This document shows positions 1 through 8,651 of a stretch of DNA of 43,721 nucleotides, piece by piece (position 1 is the first letter of the stretch; the number at the start of each line of letters is the position of its first letter). Position numbers and translations under genes: made by a program. The stretch covers positions 1 through 43,721 of the forward strand of contig JALOSF010000011.1 of the NCBI GenBank assembly GCA_025458525.1, written 5' to 3'. The stretch comes from Cypionkella sp. GTDB lineage: Bacteria > Pseudomonadota > Alphaproteobacteria > Rhodobacterales > Rhodobacteraceae. The notes below the pieces were generated by a model. The model ran no database searches and was not told the DNA's origin. It saw only the letters and a list, made by a program, of their open reading frames with translations.

Positions 1-1202
1 ATCGAACAGAAGGCCATGATGACGGGGAAAAGGACGTGATAGGGCACCTTCAGCAGCTTTACCCACAGCCCGATCAGCGGCAGGTTCAGGATCACCAGCA
101 TCAGGTTGCCGATCCACATGCTGGCGATGATGCCCCAGAACAGCGCGGGCTGTTCGCTGGCGACATTGGGGCCCGGCACGATGCCCTGGATGATCATCGC
201 CCCGACCATCAGCGCCATCACCGGATTTGCCGGGATGCCCAGCGTCAGAAGCGGGATGAAGCTGGTTTGCGCCCCGGCGTTGTTGGCCGATTCCGGCCCT
301 GCAACCCCCGCAATGGCGCCTTTGCCAAATTCCTCCGGCGTGTCGGACAGCCGCTTTTCGATGGTATAGGACGCAAAGGATGCAAGAACCGCCCCGCCGC
401 CCGGCAGGATGCCCAGCACCGACCCGACCGCCGTGCCCCGTAGCATCGGCGCCACCATGCGCTTCAGATCCCCGCGCGAGGGGAAAAGCCCGCCAAGTCT
501 GGTGGTCAGGACGGTGCGGTCCTGCTCGCCTTCAAGGTTGCGCAGGATTTCGGCGATGCCAAACACACCGACCGCAAGCGCGACAAAGGACAGGCCGTCC
601 GCATATTCGGTGATCCCGAAGGTAAAGCGCGGGGTGCCGGTATAGATATCGGTGCCGACAAGGCCAAGGATCAGCCCAAGCACGACCATGGCCAACGCCT
701 TCAGGATCGAGCCATGGGCGAGGGCGATGGCTGACACCAGTCCAAGAACCATCAGGCTGAAATATTCGGCCGCGCCGAATTTCAGCGCAATCGTGGTCAG
801 GGGCGGGGCGAACAGCGCAACCAGCAGTGTGGCCACCGTGCCCGCAAAGAACGACCCCAGCGCCGCGATGGCAAGCGCCGTGCCCGCCTTGCCACGGCGC
901 GCCATCTGATAGCCGTCGATGGCCGTGACCGCCGACGAGCTTTCGCCCGGCATGTTGATCAGGATCGCCGTGGTCGAGCCGCCATATTGCGCGCCGTAGT
1001 AGATCCCGGCCAGCATGATAAGCGACGAGACAGGTTCAAGCTGAAACGTGATGGGCAGCAGCATCGCGATTGTCGCGGTTGCACCGATGCCGGGCAAGAC
1101 ACCGATCAGCGTTCCAAGGATCACGCCCACAAGGCAGAAGAACAGGTTTTCGGGTGAGGCTGCGGTGGCAAAGCCAAGCGACAGATTGGTCATCAGATCC
1201 AT
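1..1202 (-). CDS. tctA: Tripartite tricarboxylate transporter, large permease TctA (partial, C-terminus outside window)
   Basis: This is the large 12-TM-class permease of a TctCBA secondary transporter, which imports di/tricarboxylates or related organic acids using a periplasmic binding protein. About 400 residues are visible of a family length near 500; the C-terminus lies beyond the left edge. The N-terminus reads MDLMTNLSLGFATAASPENL and is followed by the family hallmarks GVLPGIGATATIAMLLP and YYGAQYGGSTTAILINMPGE. The start is the ATG at 1202, ten bases downstream of the tctB stop, so tctC-tctB-tctA form one operon. A second ATG three codons later is possible. The substrate cannot be told from sequence; the upstream DctBD-like pair suggests a carboxylate. 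Confidence 0.93.
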   Translation of the reverse strand, partial: MDLMTNLSLGFATAASPENLFFCLVGVILGTLIGVLPGIGATATIAMLLPITFQLEPVSSLIMLAGIYYGAQYGGSTTAILINMPGESSSAVTAIDGYQMARRGKAGTALAIAALGSFFAGTVATLLVALFAPPLTTIALKFGAAEYFSLMVLGLVSAIALAHGSILKALAMVVLGLILGLVGTDIYTGTPRFTFGITEYADGLSFVALAVGVFGIAEILRNLEGEQDRTVLTTRLGGLFPSRGDLKRMVAPMLRGTAVGSVLGILPGGGAVLASFASYTIEKRLSDTPEEFGKGAIAGVAGPESANNAGAQTSFIPLLTLGIPANPVMALMVGAMIIQGIVPGPNVASEQPALFWGIIASMWIGNLMLVILNLPLIGLWVKLLKVPYHVLFPVIMAFCS

Positions 1203-1212
1203 GCGCGGCCCC

Positions 1213-1680
1213 TCAGAACGTCAGCCAAGGGCCAAAGCGGCGGAATGGCAAGCCAAGCCCGTATGAAAACACCACCGTGGCAAAGGCCGTGACCCCGGCC
1301 GCGAGCAGCACGGCCCAGTGCAGCCGCATCTTGAACGAGGCCAGGGCTGCGATCAGCGTGGTCAGAAAGATCGCCGGAACGAAACCAAGGCCGCGGACGG
1401 TAAGGCCAAAGAAGATTGGCGCCGGCAGGATGAACAGCACCCCCCGAAACGCCAAGGTGCCGATCCCGTCAGTGCCCGGACTGCGGATCGATTTTGCGAT
1501 GATGAGCAGCCCCAGCAGCAGGAGCAGCCCCGAGAGGACAAGGGGGAAATAGCCCGGCCCCATGCGAAAGGCGGTGCCGATGTCCAGTCCAAGCGACTGG
1601 ATGCCGAACAAAAGGCCGAACAGGATAAAGACAAGGCCGGCAAGCGCGTCTGTCCAGTCGATGGTGGTGGTGGTCTTCAT
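1213..1680 (-). CDS. tctB: Tripartite tricarboxylate transporter, small permease TctB
   Basis: This is the small, poorly conserved membrane subunit of the Tct transporter, partner of TctA. The protein is 155 residues with four hydrophobic segments: around the LAGLVFILFGLLFG stretch near the N-terminus, a leucine-rich helix after GPGYFPL, and two in the C-terminal half. GPGYFP is the typical TctB motif. I place the start at the ATG at 1680 (MKTTTTIDW) because a GGGAGG ribosome binding site lies ten bases upstream; an in-frame ATG 14 codons earlier lacks such a site and would add a proline-rich leader. It lies between tctC and tctA with short gaps. Confidence 0.92.
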   Translation of the reverse strand: MKTTTTIDWTDALAGLVFILFGLLFGIQSLGLDIGTAFRMGPGYFPLVLSGLLLLLGLLIIAKSIRSPGTDGIGTLAFRGVLFILPAPIFFGLTVRGLGFVPAIFLTTLIAALASFKMRLHWAVLLAAGVTAFATVVFSYGLGLPFRRFGPWLTF

Positions 1681-1743
1681 GGGATTGGCGCCTCCCGCCG
1701 CCGGGTGGAATGGGGGGCGCACACGTCGCCCCCCTTTTGTCGA

Positions 1744-2721
1744 TCAGTCGGCGTAAACACCGGCAGCTTCGATGATCGGCTTCCAACGCGCGATTTCACC
1801 TTCCAGCTTGGCCTTGAGCGCCGCGGGGGTCGCGTCGGCGGCTGGCGACGGCGCGGTGCCCAGTTCGGCAAGCTTTTCGGCAATTCCCGGATCGGCCAGG
1901 GCAAGCTGGAGCGAGGCGCTCAGCCGGTCAACCACTTCGGCCGGGGTGCCCTTGGGTGCGTAAAGCCCGTGCCAGACCGACACCTCCAGACCGGGCAGGC
2001 CGCCTTCGCCCACCGTCGGCAGGTCGGGGAAGATATCAAGCCGTGCCGGCGTCGTCACCGCATAGGCCTTGATCGTGCCGCCCTTGATCTGTTCGGCCGT
2101 GTTGGTGGTCTGGTCGCACATGATGTCGATCTGGCCCCCCAGAAGCTCGGTCATCGCGGGGCCGGTGCCTTTGTAGGGCACGGTCACGATCGGCGCTTCG
2201 ACGGCTTGCATGAACAGCATCCCGCACAGATGCGAGGCGGCGCCGATCCCGGCATTCGCCATGGTGATCGTGTCGGCATTTTCCTTCACATAGGCGATGA
2301 AAGACGCAAAATCGGCGGGTTCAAGATCCTTGCGGGCCACGATGGTCATCGGAACCTCGGTCACGAGTCCGATGTATTCGAATGCATCGGTCGGGTTGTA
2401 GGCAAGGTTGCGGTAAAGCGTGGCGCTGGTTGCCATGCCGATGTGGTGCAGCAAGATGGTGTAGCCATCCGCCTCGGCCCCGGCAACATTGCCTGCGCCC
2501 AGCGTGCCGCCCGCGCCGCCGACGTTTTCGACGATGATCTGCTGGCCCAGATCGGCCGACATCCGTTCGGCGATCAGCCGGCCCACGGTGTCGGTCGGGC
2601 CGCCGGCGGCAAAGGGAACCACCATGGTGATCTGCCGTTCGGGGTATGTCTGCGCGAAGGTGGCGGTTGCGGTCAGGACCGCACCGGCCGCAATGCCGGT
2701 GAGTTTCGATGTCAGTGCCAT
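1744..2721 (-). CDS. tctC: Tripartite tricarboxylate transporter substrate-binding protein (TctC/Bug family)
   Basis: This is the periplasmic solute receptor that delivers substrate to TctAB. The 325-residue protein has the usual Bug-family length. It begins with a Sec signal peptide (MALTSKLTGIAAGAVLTATA, probable cleavage after TFA) followed by the family pattern YPERQITMVVPFAAGGPTD near residues 26-44, then GAGGTLGAGNVAGAEADGYT and, mid-protein, VPYKGTGPAMTELLGGQID. Bug proteins bind carboxylates through water-mediated contacts to the two loops represented by these motifs. The start is the ATG at 2721 with GGGAGG eight bases upstream. It is the first gene of the tct operon and is preceded by a 219-base gap that carries two palindromes (see 2877-2929). 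Confidence 0.95.
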   Translation of the reverse strand: MALTSKLTGIAAGAVLTATATFAQTYPERQITMVVPFAAGGPTDTVGRLIAERMSADLGQQIIVENVGGAGGTLGAGNVAGAEADGYTILLHHIGMATSATLYRNLAYNPTDAFEYIGLVTEVPMTIVARKDLEPADFASFIAYVKENADTITMANAGIGAASHLCGMLFMQAVEAPIVTVPYKGTGPAMTELLGGQIDIMCDQTTNTAEQIKGGTIKAYAVTTPARLDIFPDLPTVGEGGLPGLEVSVWHGLYAPKGTPAEVVDRLSASLQLALADPGIAEKLAELGTAPSPAADATPAALKAKLEGEIARWKPIIEAAGVYAD

Positions 2722-2876
2722 GATGTCCTCCCAGACTTGGCGTGCCAGACTTGGCGTTTGCGTCCCGCGCGGCTTCCTCCCCCGTGCGGGCTGGCTTCAC
2801 GGGGCGACGGTTTGGGGCAGAAGTGCAAAGGAAAGCAGGGGTCAGCGCGGCGATTTTGGCGCGGCGCAGGGGGCGA

Positions 2877-2929
2877 TTGGGTGGAAATGGCCCCAACCCG
2901 CCGCAAGGCTTGGGTGGATTTCCACCCAA
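2877..2929 (-). promoter_or_regulatory. Tandem 20-bp palindromes, candidate activator sites for tctCBA
   Basis: Two related palindromes start with TTGGGTGG. The promoter-distal one (2910-2929, TTGGGTGGATTTCCACCCAA) has perfect 9-bp arms around a 2-bp centre. The other (2877-2896, TTGGGTGGAAATGGCCCCAA) keeps only the outer 5-bp arms. Their centres are 33 bp apart, about three helical turns, and they lie roughly 155-210 bp upstream of the tctC start. Tandem sites at this distance are what an NtrC/DctD-class activator uses. No T-run follows either one, so a terminator is unlikely. I looked for a -24/-12 sigma-54 promoter between 2722 and 2876 and found no good match. Confidence 0.5.
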
Positions 2930-2940
2930 CAGCGCGCGCG

Positions 2941-4284
2941 TCAGACGTCGCCCTCGTCGCCCTCCACCACAAGGCGCCGGTCAAGACCATGCTTCTGCAT
3001 CTTTTCGTAAAGCGTCTTGCGACTGATCCCCAGTGATTCGTAAACCTTGCGCAGATGACCGCGATGGGCGGCGATGGCCCCGGCAATCACGCTGCGTTCA
3101 AAGCCTGCGACACGATCGGCCAGCCGCGGTGCCTGGGGGCCTGCACCTTCCATCCAGTCGAGGCCCAGCACAAAACGATCGGCAGCGTTGCGCAATTCGC
3201 GCGCATTGCCGGGCCAGTCGCGGGCCGACAGATCGGCCAGCAGTTCGGGATCGGGAATGCGGTCTGGCGCGTTGTGGCGCGCGGCGGCCTCGCGCGTCAA
3301 TTGCAGGAACAAGAGGGGGATGTCCTCGCGGCGCGCGGCAAGCGGCGGCACCCGGATCGTGGCCACGGCCAGTCGATAGAGCAGGTCTTGCCGGAATCTT
3401 CCCGCCGCCGCGGCCTGTGCAAGATCATCTTTCGATGTCGCAAGAAACCGGATGTCGAGCGGGATCGGGTCGTTGGACCCCAGGCGCATGATGACGCGGT
3501 CTTGCAGCACCCGCAGCAACCGTCCCTGAAGTTCAAGCGGCATCGACCCGATTTCATCGAGCAGGATCGTGCCGCCCCGCGCGTGTTCAAAGCGGCCATA
3601 GCGCGCGCGCAGCGCCCCGGGAAAGGCACCCGCCTCGTGGCCGAACAATTCGCTTTCGATAAGCTGGGCGGGCAGGGCTGCGCAGTTGATCGCAATCAGC
3701 GGCCGGCCCGCACGGGGCGAGATGTCGTGCATGGCTTGCGCCACCACCTCCTTGCCCGCCCCTGTCGGCCCGGTGATCAGGGCATCGGCTTCGGATGGGC
3801 CCACCGTGCGCACAAGTCGGCGCAGGTCGATCATGGCTGGGCTGCGCCCGGGAAGCCGCGCTTCCAGATCATCGCGCTGACCCGCCACGGCGCGCAAGCG
3901 GCGGTTTTCGATCACCAGTGCCCGCCGGTCCAGCGCCCGGCGCAAGACCGCCGCAAGATGCTGGGTCGAGAACGGCTTTTCGATGAAGTCATAGGCCCCG
4001 CGTCGCATCGCCTCGACCGCGAGAGACACTTCGGCATGACCCGTGACCAGAATGACCGGCAGGTCGCGGTCTGCAAGGATAAGCCGTTCCAGAAGGGTCA
4101 TCCCATCCATGCCGGGCATGCGGATGTCAGAGATGACCGCCCCACCAAAGCCGGGGCCGATCAGCGGCAGCGCGGCTTCGGCGCTAGCAAAGGATTGCAC
4201 GTCGAAATCGGCCAGTTCCAACGCCTGTTCGGTGGATCGGCGCATCGCCTCGTCATCGTCGATCAGCAGGACAGTCTGTTTCAT
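2941..4284 (-). CDS. dctD: NtrC-family response regulator, DctD-like
   Basis: This is a cytoplasmic transcription activator of the C4-dicarboxylate DctD type, 447 residues. Receiver domain residues 1-120: acidic pair at 10-11, phospho-acceptor Asp53 (SDIRMPGMDG), Thr81 and Lys103. AAA+ domain about 145-375: Walker A GPTGAGKE at 172-179 and Walker B ILLDEIG at 240-246. The C-terminus carries a Fis-type helix-turn-helix (LGISRKTLYEKMQKHGL). The loop that normally reads GAFTGA and contacts sigma-54 is GAFPGA here (residues 219-224). Its start overlaps the dctB stop by four bases (ATGA), so kinase and regulator are translationally coupled. The likely target is the downstream tctCBA operon, by position and the palindromes in between. 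Confidence 0.92.
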   Translation of the reverse strand: MKQTVLLIDDDEAMRRSTEQALELADFDVQSFASAEAALPLIGPGFGGAVISDIRMPGMDGMTLLERLILADRDLPVILVTGHAEVSLAVEAMRRGAYDFIEKPFSTQHLAAVLRRALDRRALVIENRRLRAVAGQRDDLEARLPGRSPAMIDLRRLVRTVGPSEADALITGPTGAGKEVVAQAMHDISPRAGRPLIAINCAALPAQLIESELFGHEAGAFPGALRARYGRFEHARGGTILLDEIGSMPLELQGRLLRVLQDRVIMRLGSNDPIPLDIRFLATSKDDLAQAAAAGRFRQDLLYRLAVATIRVPPLAARREDIPLLFLQLTREAAARHNAPDRIPDPELLADLSARDWPGNARELRNAADRFVLGLDWMEGAGPQAPRLADRVAGFERSVIAGAIAAHRGHLRKVYESLGISRKTLYEKMQKHGLDRRLVVEGDEGDV

Positions 4285-6071
4285 TCGGCTGCAAGCGCCC
4301 CGGTGGTCGCACGGCGCAGGATCAGGCTAAAGATCGCGCCGCCCTGCGGATGATTGGCAACCCGAAGGTCGCCTTCGAAATCCTTCATGATGTTGTAGCT
4401 GATCGACAGGCCAAGTCCCAAGCCCGAACCCACCTGTTTGGTTGTGAAGAACGGATCAAAGATGCGATCGGCGATTCCCGGGGCGACGCCCGGGCCACGG
4501 TCGCGTATCGCAACGATCACTTCGTGATCCGTGCAGGTGGCCGACAGGTGAATGCGGCGGTCGGCGCGGCCTTCGACAGCATCGGCCGCATTGGTCAAGA
4601 CATTCACGATCACCTGTTGCAAACGCACCGGGCCGCCGATGACCGGCGGCAGATTTCCGGCAAGGTCAAGCGCGACCTCGGCCCCTGCCGCCGTCAACCG
4701 CGCCTGTGCTATCACCAGCGCGTCACGCACCGCGGTCGCGATATCGACCACCTTCAACGGCTCGTTCGGTTTGCGCGCGACATTGCGCAGATGCCGCGCA
4801 ATCGCGGCCATCCGGTCGATCAGGGCGATGATCTGGCCGATGTTTTCCTTGGCGCGCGGCAGATCCCCGCGGTCGATCAGCAAGCCCGCGCTGTCGGCAT
4901 AGTTGCGGGCCGCGGCCAGCGGCTGGTTTATCTCGTGGCTGAGCGCCGCAGACATCCGGCCAAGCGCGGCCAGTTTGCCCGCCTGCACCAGATCGGCCTG
5001 CATGCGGTGCAAGTCGTCATTGGCCTGCGTCAGGTCGGCGGTGCGCTGGGCCACCTCGCGTTCCAGATTGGCCTGCGCCGCCGCCTGTAGGGCCAGCCGT
5101 TCCGCCAGCCTGGCGCGACGCTGCGCAAGAACCCAGGCCAGCAACAGAGCCACCGTCAGGAACAGCGCGACCGCCAGCACCACGAGCCGCGCCTGAGCGT
5201 GGATCGGAACGGTATCAAGCAAGACCCGAACGGTCCACCCTGCGTGGGGCATCGGGGTTTCGGTCGCGATGTATTCGCGCATCACGCCGGTGCCATCTGC
5301 CAGCCGCATCAGATTGACCCCGGCTGTTGCCGATGGCGTCACCTGCAATTCGGTCAGATCGGCATCGGCATAGCGCCGTGTTTGTGCCAACCGTTCGCGC
5401 CGTTCCGCGGTCAATGGCAACAGCCCGCGATAGAGCCAGCCCGCGTCGGTGGACATGAAGACGACGCCTTCGGGGTCAGTCACAAGGATCCGGTAATCGC
5501 GCGCGCGCCATCCGGCTTCGATGGCGTTGACCCCGATCTTCAGCGCGAGCACCCCCCGCACCATGCCAGCCTCATCCCGGATGGGCGAGGCGAAATAATA
5601 GCCACGGACCCCGGATGTGGTGCCAAGCGCGAAATAGCGGCCCAGGCCGCCGTCGCGGGCACGGCTGAAATAGGGTCGATACGAAAAATTCTGACCGATG
5701 AAGCTGTCCGTGCGGTCGTGGTTCGACGCGGCCAGCGTGGTGCCGTCAAGATCGATCAGATAAAGGTCCGACGCCTCGATCAAGGTGTTCGTTTCCGCCA
5801 GCCAGCGGTTCATAGCCGCGATCCGCGCCTTGTTGCCGGGGTCTGCCAGCACGGCGAGGATATCCTCATCCTGCGCGAGAAGGGTGGGCAAAGCCTCGTA
5901 TCGGCGAAGGTAGCTGTCGAGCGCATTCACGGTTTGCCGCAGGGTCGTTTCTGCGCGTTCCTGCCCATCGGCCATGGCATTGCCCGTGGCGATCCGATCG
6001 ACCACGGGCAGCAGCAAGACAGCTGCCGCGGCAAGGACCCAGATCCAGAGTTGCAGCCTGCCCTTCACCAC
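4281..6071 (-). CDS. dctB: Sensor histidine kinase, DctB-like
   Basis: This is an inner-membrane sensor kinase, 596 residues from the chosen start. Layout: first TM at about 7-24, a periplasmic tandem-PAS/Cache sensor at about 25-295 (including DLYLIDLDGTTLAAS and the DctB-like FSYRPYF), second TM at 296-316, a coiled coil, then a HisKA domain with His379 in SAALSHEINQPLAAARNYA. The HATPase domain has N-box NVLTNAADAVEG, DRGPGV, DPFFTTK and GLGLGLS. It would sense a periplasmic carboxylate and phosphorylate the DctD-like regulator. I use the GTG at 6071, which has GAGAGG nine bases upstream. An in-frame ATG at 6194 would add 41 cysteine-rich residues unlike the family. Confidence 0.9.
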   Translation of the reverse strand: MVKGRLQLWIWVLAAAAVLLLPVVDRIATGNAMADGQERAETTLRQTVNALDSYLRRYEALPTLLAQDEDILAVLADPGNKARIAAMNRWLAETNTLIEASDLYLIDLDGTTLAASNHDRTDSFIGQNFSYRPYFSRARDGGLGRYFALGTTSGVRGYYFASPIRDEAGMVRGVLALKIGVNAIEAGWRARDYRILVTDPEGVVFMSTDAGWLYRGLLPLTAERRERLAQTRRYADADLTELQVTPSATAGVNLMRLADGTGVMREYIATETPMPHAGWTVRVLLDTVPIHAQARLVVLAVALFLTVALLLAWVLAQRRARLAERLALQAAAQANLEREVAQRTADLTQANDDLHRMQADLVQAGKLAALGRMSAALSHEINQPLAAARNYADSAGLLIDRGDLPRAKENIGQIIALIDRMAAIARHLRNVARKPNEPLKVVDIATAVRDALVIAQARLTAAGAEVALDLAGNLPPVIGGPVRLQQVIVNVLTNAADAVEGRADRRIHLSATCTDHEVIVAIRDRGPGVAPGIADRIFDPFFTTKQVGSGLGLGLSISYNIMKDFEGDLRVANHPQGGAIFSLILRRATTGALAAE

Positions 6072-6201
6072 AGCCGATGACCTCTCCCTGCCTTGGGTGC
6101 CGATGGCACTCGGCTGACAACCGGGACAGACGATGCAGGCGATCCGGTTTTTGGGCAAGCGACTTGCACGAGCGGATTGACAGACGAGCGGCAACCGCGC
6201 T

Positions 6202-6231
6202 ATGACACCGATGTCATGACACCGATGTCAT
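6202..6231 (+). promoter_or_regulatory. Two overlapping LacI-type operators
   Basis: The 16-bp palindrome ATGACACCGATGTCAT occurs at 6202-6217 and again at 6216-6231, overlapping by two bases, so the repeat period is 14 bp. Each copy is an even-length inverted repeat with a central CG, the normal format for LacI-family operators (TGACA arms). They lie 52-81 bases upstream of the LacI-family gene at 6283 and between it and the divergent dctB. The simplest reading is autoregulation of the LacI-led sugar operon; an effect on dctB transcription is possible. Confidence 0.75.
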
Positions 6232-6282
6232 AGGCAGTCGGACAGCCGGACGGCGGCACGGATCAGGGCGAAGGGGGGGCAG

Positions 6283-7374
6283 ATGGCAACGATTTATGAC
6301 GTCGCAAAGGCGGCAGGGGTTTCGGCCAAGACGGTCAGCCGGGTTCTGAATGGCGATGGGCCGGTCGGCAGCGAGACGCGCCGCGCTGTCGAGGTGGCGA
6401 TGGCCGAATTGGGCTATGTGCCGTCGAATGCGGCACGCATGATGCGATCGCACAAATCCGGCCTGATCGGCGTGATCACCGGTGCCATTTCGACGGCAAA
6501 GGAACTGACGACGCGGCCCGCCGGCTTGCCGGATCTGTTCATTCTTCAGGGCATCCAGCAGGTCATTTCGCAAAGTGGCATGACCTTGATGATTGCCGAC
6601 ACCGACAGCCGCCCCGACAGGGTCGCGCCGCTTGTCCAGACCTTTTTGCGCCACCGGGTCGAGGGGTTGATCTACATCGCCGAGTATCACCGAAAGGTCG
6701 ATCTGCCAAAGCTGCCGCAGGACACGCCGATGGTTCTGGCCAATTGCTATGACAGCGCAGGCACGCCAAGTATCTTGCCCGATGACCAGCGCGGCCAGCA
6801 TGATCTGGTTGCCCGCATCATCAGTGCCGGGCATCGCCGTATCGGCTATCTGACCCTGCGGGCCAGCATCGCGGCGACCCCGCTGCGCATCGCCGGTTAT
6901 CGCGCGGCCCTGGCCGAGGCGGGGATCGGATTCGACCCCGCCCTGGTTCAGGACTGCGATCTGGAGGATGCCGAAGGCGAGACGCAGCTTTTGTGGGATG
7001 CGATTGACCGCATGCTGCGCTTGCCTGATCCGCCAACCACCTTTTGTTGCGGCAACGACAAGATGGCGCTCAAGGTTTACGGCATTCTGCGGTCGCGCGG
7101 GTTGAAGCTGCCCGAAGAAATCTCGGTCGCGGGCTGTGACAATTACCGGGTGATCGCAGAAACCCTGTATCCGCCTTTGACAACCGTTGATCTGCCTTAT
7201 GCGGCAATGGGCGTGCGCACGGCGCAGCGCCTGCTTGGGATGATCGCGGGTCAACAGGATCATGAGGCGGGGCCGACCCTTGTGACGGGGCCGGTCTATT
7301 GGCGCGACTCCGTGACCGAGCGGCGCACAACAAACATCACGCAACTGAAACCAGTCAGGGAGGACAACAAATGA
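6283..7374 (+). CDS. LacI-family transcriptional regulator of the sugar ABC operon
   Basis: This is a 363-residue LacI/GalR-family repressor. The N-terminal helix-turn-helix is textbook (MATIYDVAKAAGVSAKTVSR, then VLNGDGPV and the hinge region through about residue 60). It is followed by a periplasmic-binding-protein-like effector domain containing GHRRIGYLT and the CGNDKMALKVYGILRSRG segment. It is the first gene of an operon: its stop overlaps the start of the binding-protein gene (ATGA at 7371-7374). Two LacI-type operators lie just upstream, so it probably represses its own operon and is relieved by the imported sugar. The start ATG follows a GGGGGG-rich site. Confidence 0.95.
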   Translation: MATIYDVAKAAGVSAKTVSRVLNGDGPVGSETRRAVEVAMAELGYVPSNAARMMRSHKSGLIGVITGAISTAKELTTRPAGLPDLFILQGIQQVISQSGMTLMIADTDSRPDRVAPLVQTFLRHRVEGLIYIAEYHRKVDLPKLPQDTPMVLANCYDSAGTPSILPDDQRGQHDLVARIISAGHRRIGYLTLRASIAATPLRIAGYRAALAEAGIGFDPALVQDCDLEDAEGETQLLWDAIDRMLRLPDPPTTFCCGNDKMALKVYGILRSRGLKLPEEISVAGCDNYRVIAETLYPPLTTVDLPYAAMGVRTAQRLLGMIAGQQDHEAGPTLVTGPVYWRDSVTERRTTNITQLKPVREDNK

Positions 7375-8627
7375 CCCAGATGAAATGGCTTGCAGGAGCT
7401 GCACTTGCCGCCGCCGCCTGGAGCGGTGCGGCACAGGCGCAGACCACGTTGACCATGTGGTATCATGGGGCTGGCAACGAGGTAGAGGCAAAGATCGTCG
7501 ATCAGATCATCGCCGATTTCAACGCCAGCCAGACCGACTGGAAGGTGGAAATGCAAAGCTTTCCGCAGGCCGCCTATAATGACAGCGTTGTGGCCGGGGC
7601 CTTGGCCGGCAACTTGCCCGATATTCTGGATGTCGATGGCCCGGTGATGCCGAACTGGGCATGGTCGGGCTACATGCAGCCGCTTCAGATCGACGAGGCC
7701 GCGATTGCCAACTTCCTGCCCGGTCCCAAAGGGTATTGGAATGGACAGCTTTATTCCATCGGGCTGTGGGATGCCGCTGTCGCATTGGTGACGCGCCAGT
7801 CCTATCTGGACGAGCTTGGTCTGCGCACGCCCACGCTTGACCAGCCCTGGACCAAGGATGAATTCATGGCAGCGCTGGAGGCCGCCAAGGCCTCGGGCAA
7901 GTTTGAATATGCCTTCGATCCGGGCATGGCCTGGACCGGGGAATGGTATCCCTATGCCTTCTCGCCCTTCCTGCAATCCTTCGGGGGCGATATCGTGGAT
8001 CGGACCACCTACAAGACCGCCGAAGGCGTGCTGAATGGCGACGCGGCGATTGCCTTTGGCGAATGGTGGCAAGGCTTGTTTGCCAACGGCTATGCTCAGG
8101 CGGCGCAGGATCCGGCGGATCGGGACAGTGGCTTTGCCGCCGGCAAATACGCCTTTTCATGGAATGGCAACTGGGCGGCGATGAACACGCTGTCGCAATT
8201 CCCGGATACCGTCTTTCTGCCGGCGCCCGACTTTGGCAATGGTCCGAAGATCGGTGCCGCAAGCTGGCAGTTCGGGGTTTCCGCGTCATCGCAGCATCCA
8301 GAAGGTGCTTCGGCCTTCATCCAGTTTGCGCTTCAGGACAAGTATCTTGCCGCCTTTTCGAATGGCATCGGTCTGATCCCGCCAACCGCGACGGCGGCGG
8401 CGATGACCGACAATTACAAGGAAGGCGGCCCGATGGCCGTGTTCTATGACCTGACCAAGGCGCAGGCCTTGGTGCGGCCGGTCACGCCGGGCTATGTGGT
8501 GCAGGCCAAGGTTTTTGAAAAGGCGCTTGCCGATATCGCCAACGGCGCCGATGTCGCGGCGACGCTGGATGCCGCCGTGGACGAGATCAACGCCGACATC
8601 GAAAAGAACGGCGGTTACGGGCACTAG
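7371..8627 (+). CDS. Extracellular sugar-binding protein (family 1) of ABC importer
   Basis: This is the periplasmic receptor of a carbohydrate ABC importer, 418 residues, with a Sec signal peptide (MTQMKWLAGAALAAAAWSG, cleavage after AQA). The mature part starts TTLTMWYHGAGNEVEAKIVD and has the family-1 features, including the IADFNASQTDWKV segment, DILDVDGP and the aromatic-rich FSWNGNWAAMNTL region that fits sugar stacking. The ATG at 7371 is chosen because AGGGAGG lies seven bases upstream and because it overlaps the LacI gene stop. It is followed by a stable hairpin at 8652-8683 before the permease genes, the usual way to give more binding protein than permease. The actual sugar is unknown. 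Confidence 0.94.
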   Translation: MTQMKWLAGAALAAAAWSGAAQAQTTLTMWYHGAGNEVEAKIVDQIIADFNASQTDWKVEMQSFPQAAYNDSVVAGALAGNLPDILDVDGPVMPNWAWSGYMQPLQIDEAAIANFLPGPKGYWNGQLYSIGLWDAAVALVTRQSYLDELGLRTPTLDQPWTKDEFMAALEAAKASGKFEYAFDPGMAWTGEWYPYAFSPFLQSFGGDIVDRTTYKTAEGVLNGDAAIAFGEWWQGLFANGYAQAAQDPADRDSGFAAGKYAFSWNGNWAAMNTLSQFPDTVFLPAPDFGNGPKIGAASWQFGVSASSQHPEGASAFIQFALQDKYLAAFSNGIGLIPPTATAAAMTDNYKEGGPMAVFYDLTKAQALVRPVTPGYVVQAKVFEKALADIANGADVAATLDAAVDEINADIEKNGGYGH

Positions 8628-8651
8628 GCGCGCGCCTTTGCGCGTGATCCG

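Noticed and set aside
2722..2876. Sigma-54 promoter for tctC
   Set aside because: I looked for GG-N10-GC with TGGC/TTGC context on the minus strand; the only correctly spaced GG/GC pairs have poor flanking matches.
2910..2929. The perfect palindrome after dctD as an intrinsic terminator
   Set aside because: No T-run follows in the direction of transcription, and a related copy at 33-bp spacing points to protein binding sites.
1318..3036. Long open frame (572 codons) antisense to tctB, tctC and the intergenic region
   Set aside because: Composition is Arg/Gly/His-rich without domain motifs, and it lies opposite well-supported genes; typical antisense frame in high-GC DNA.
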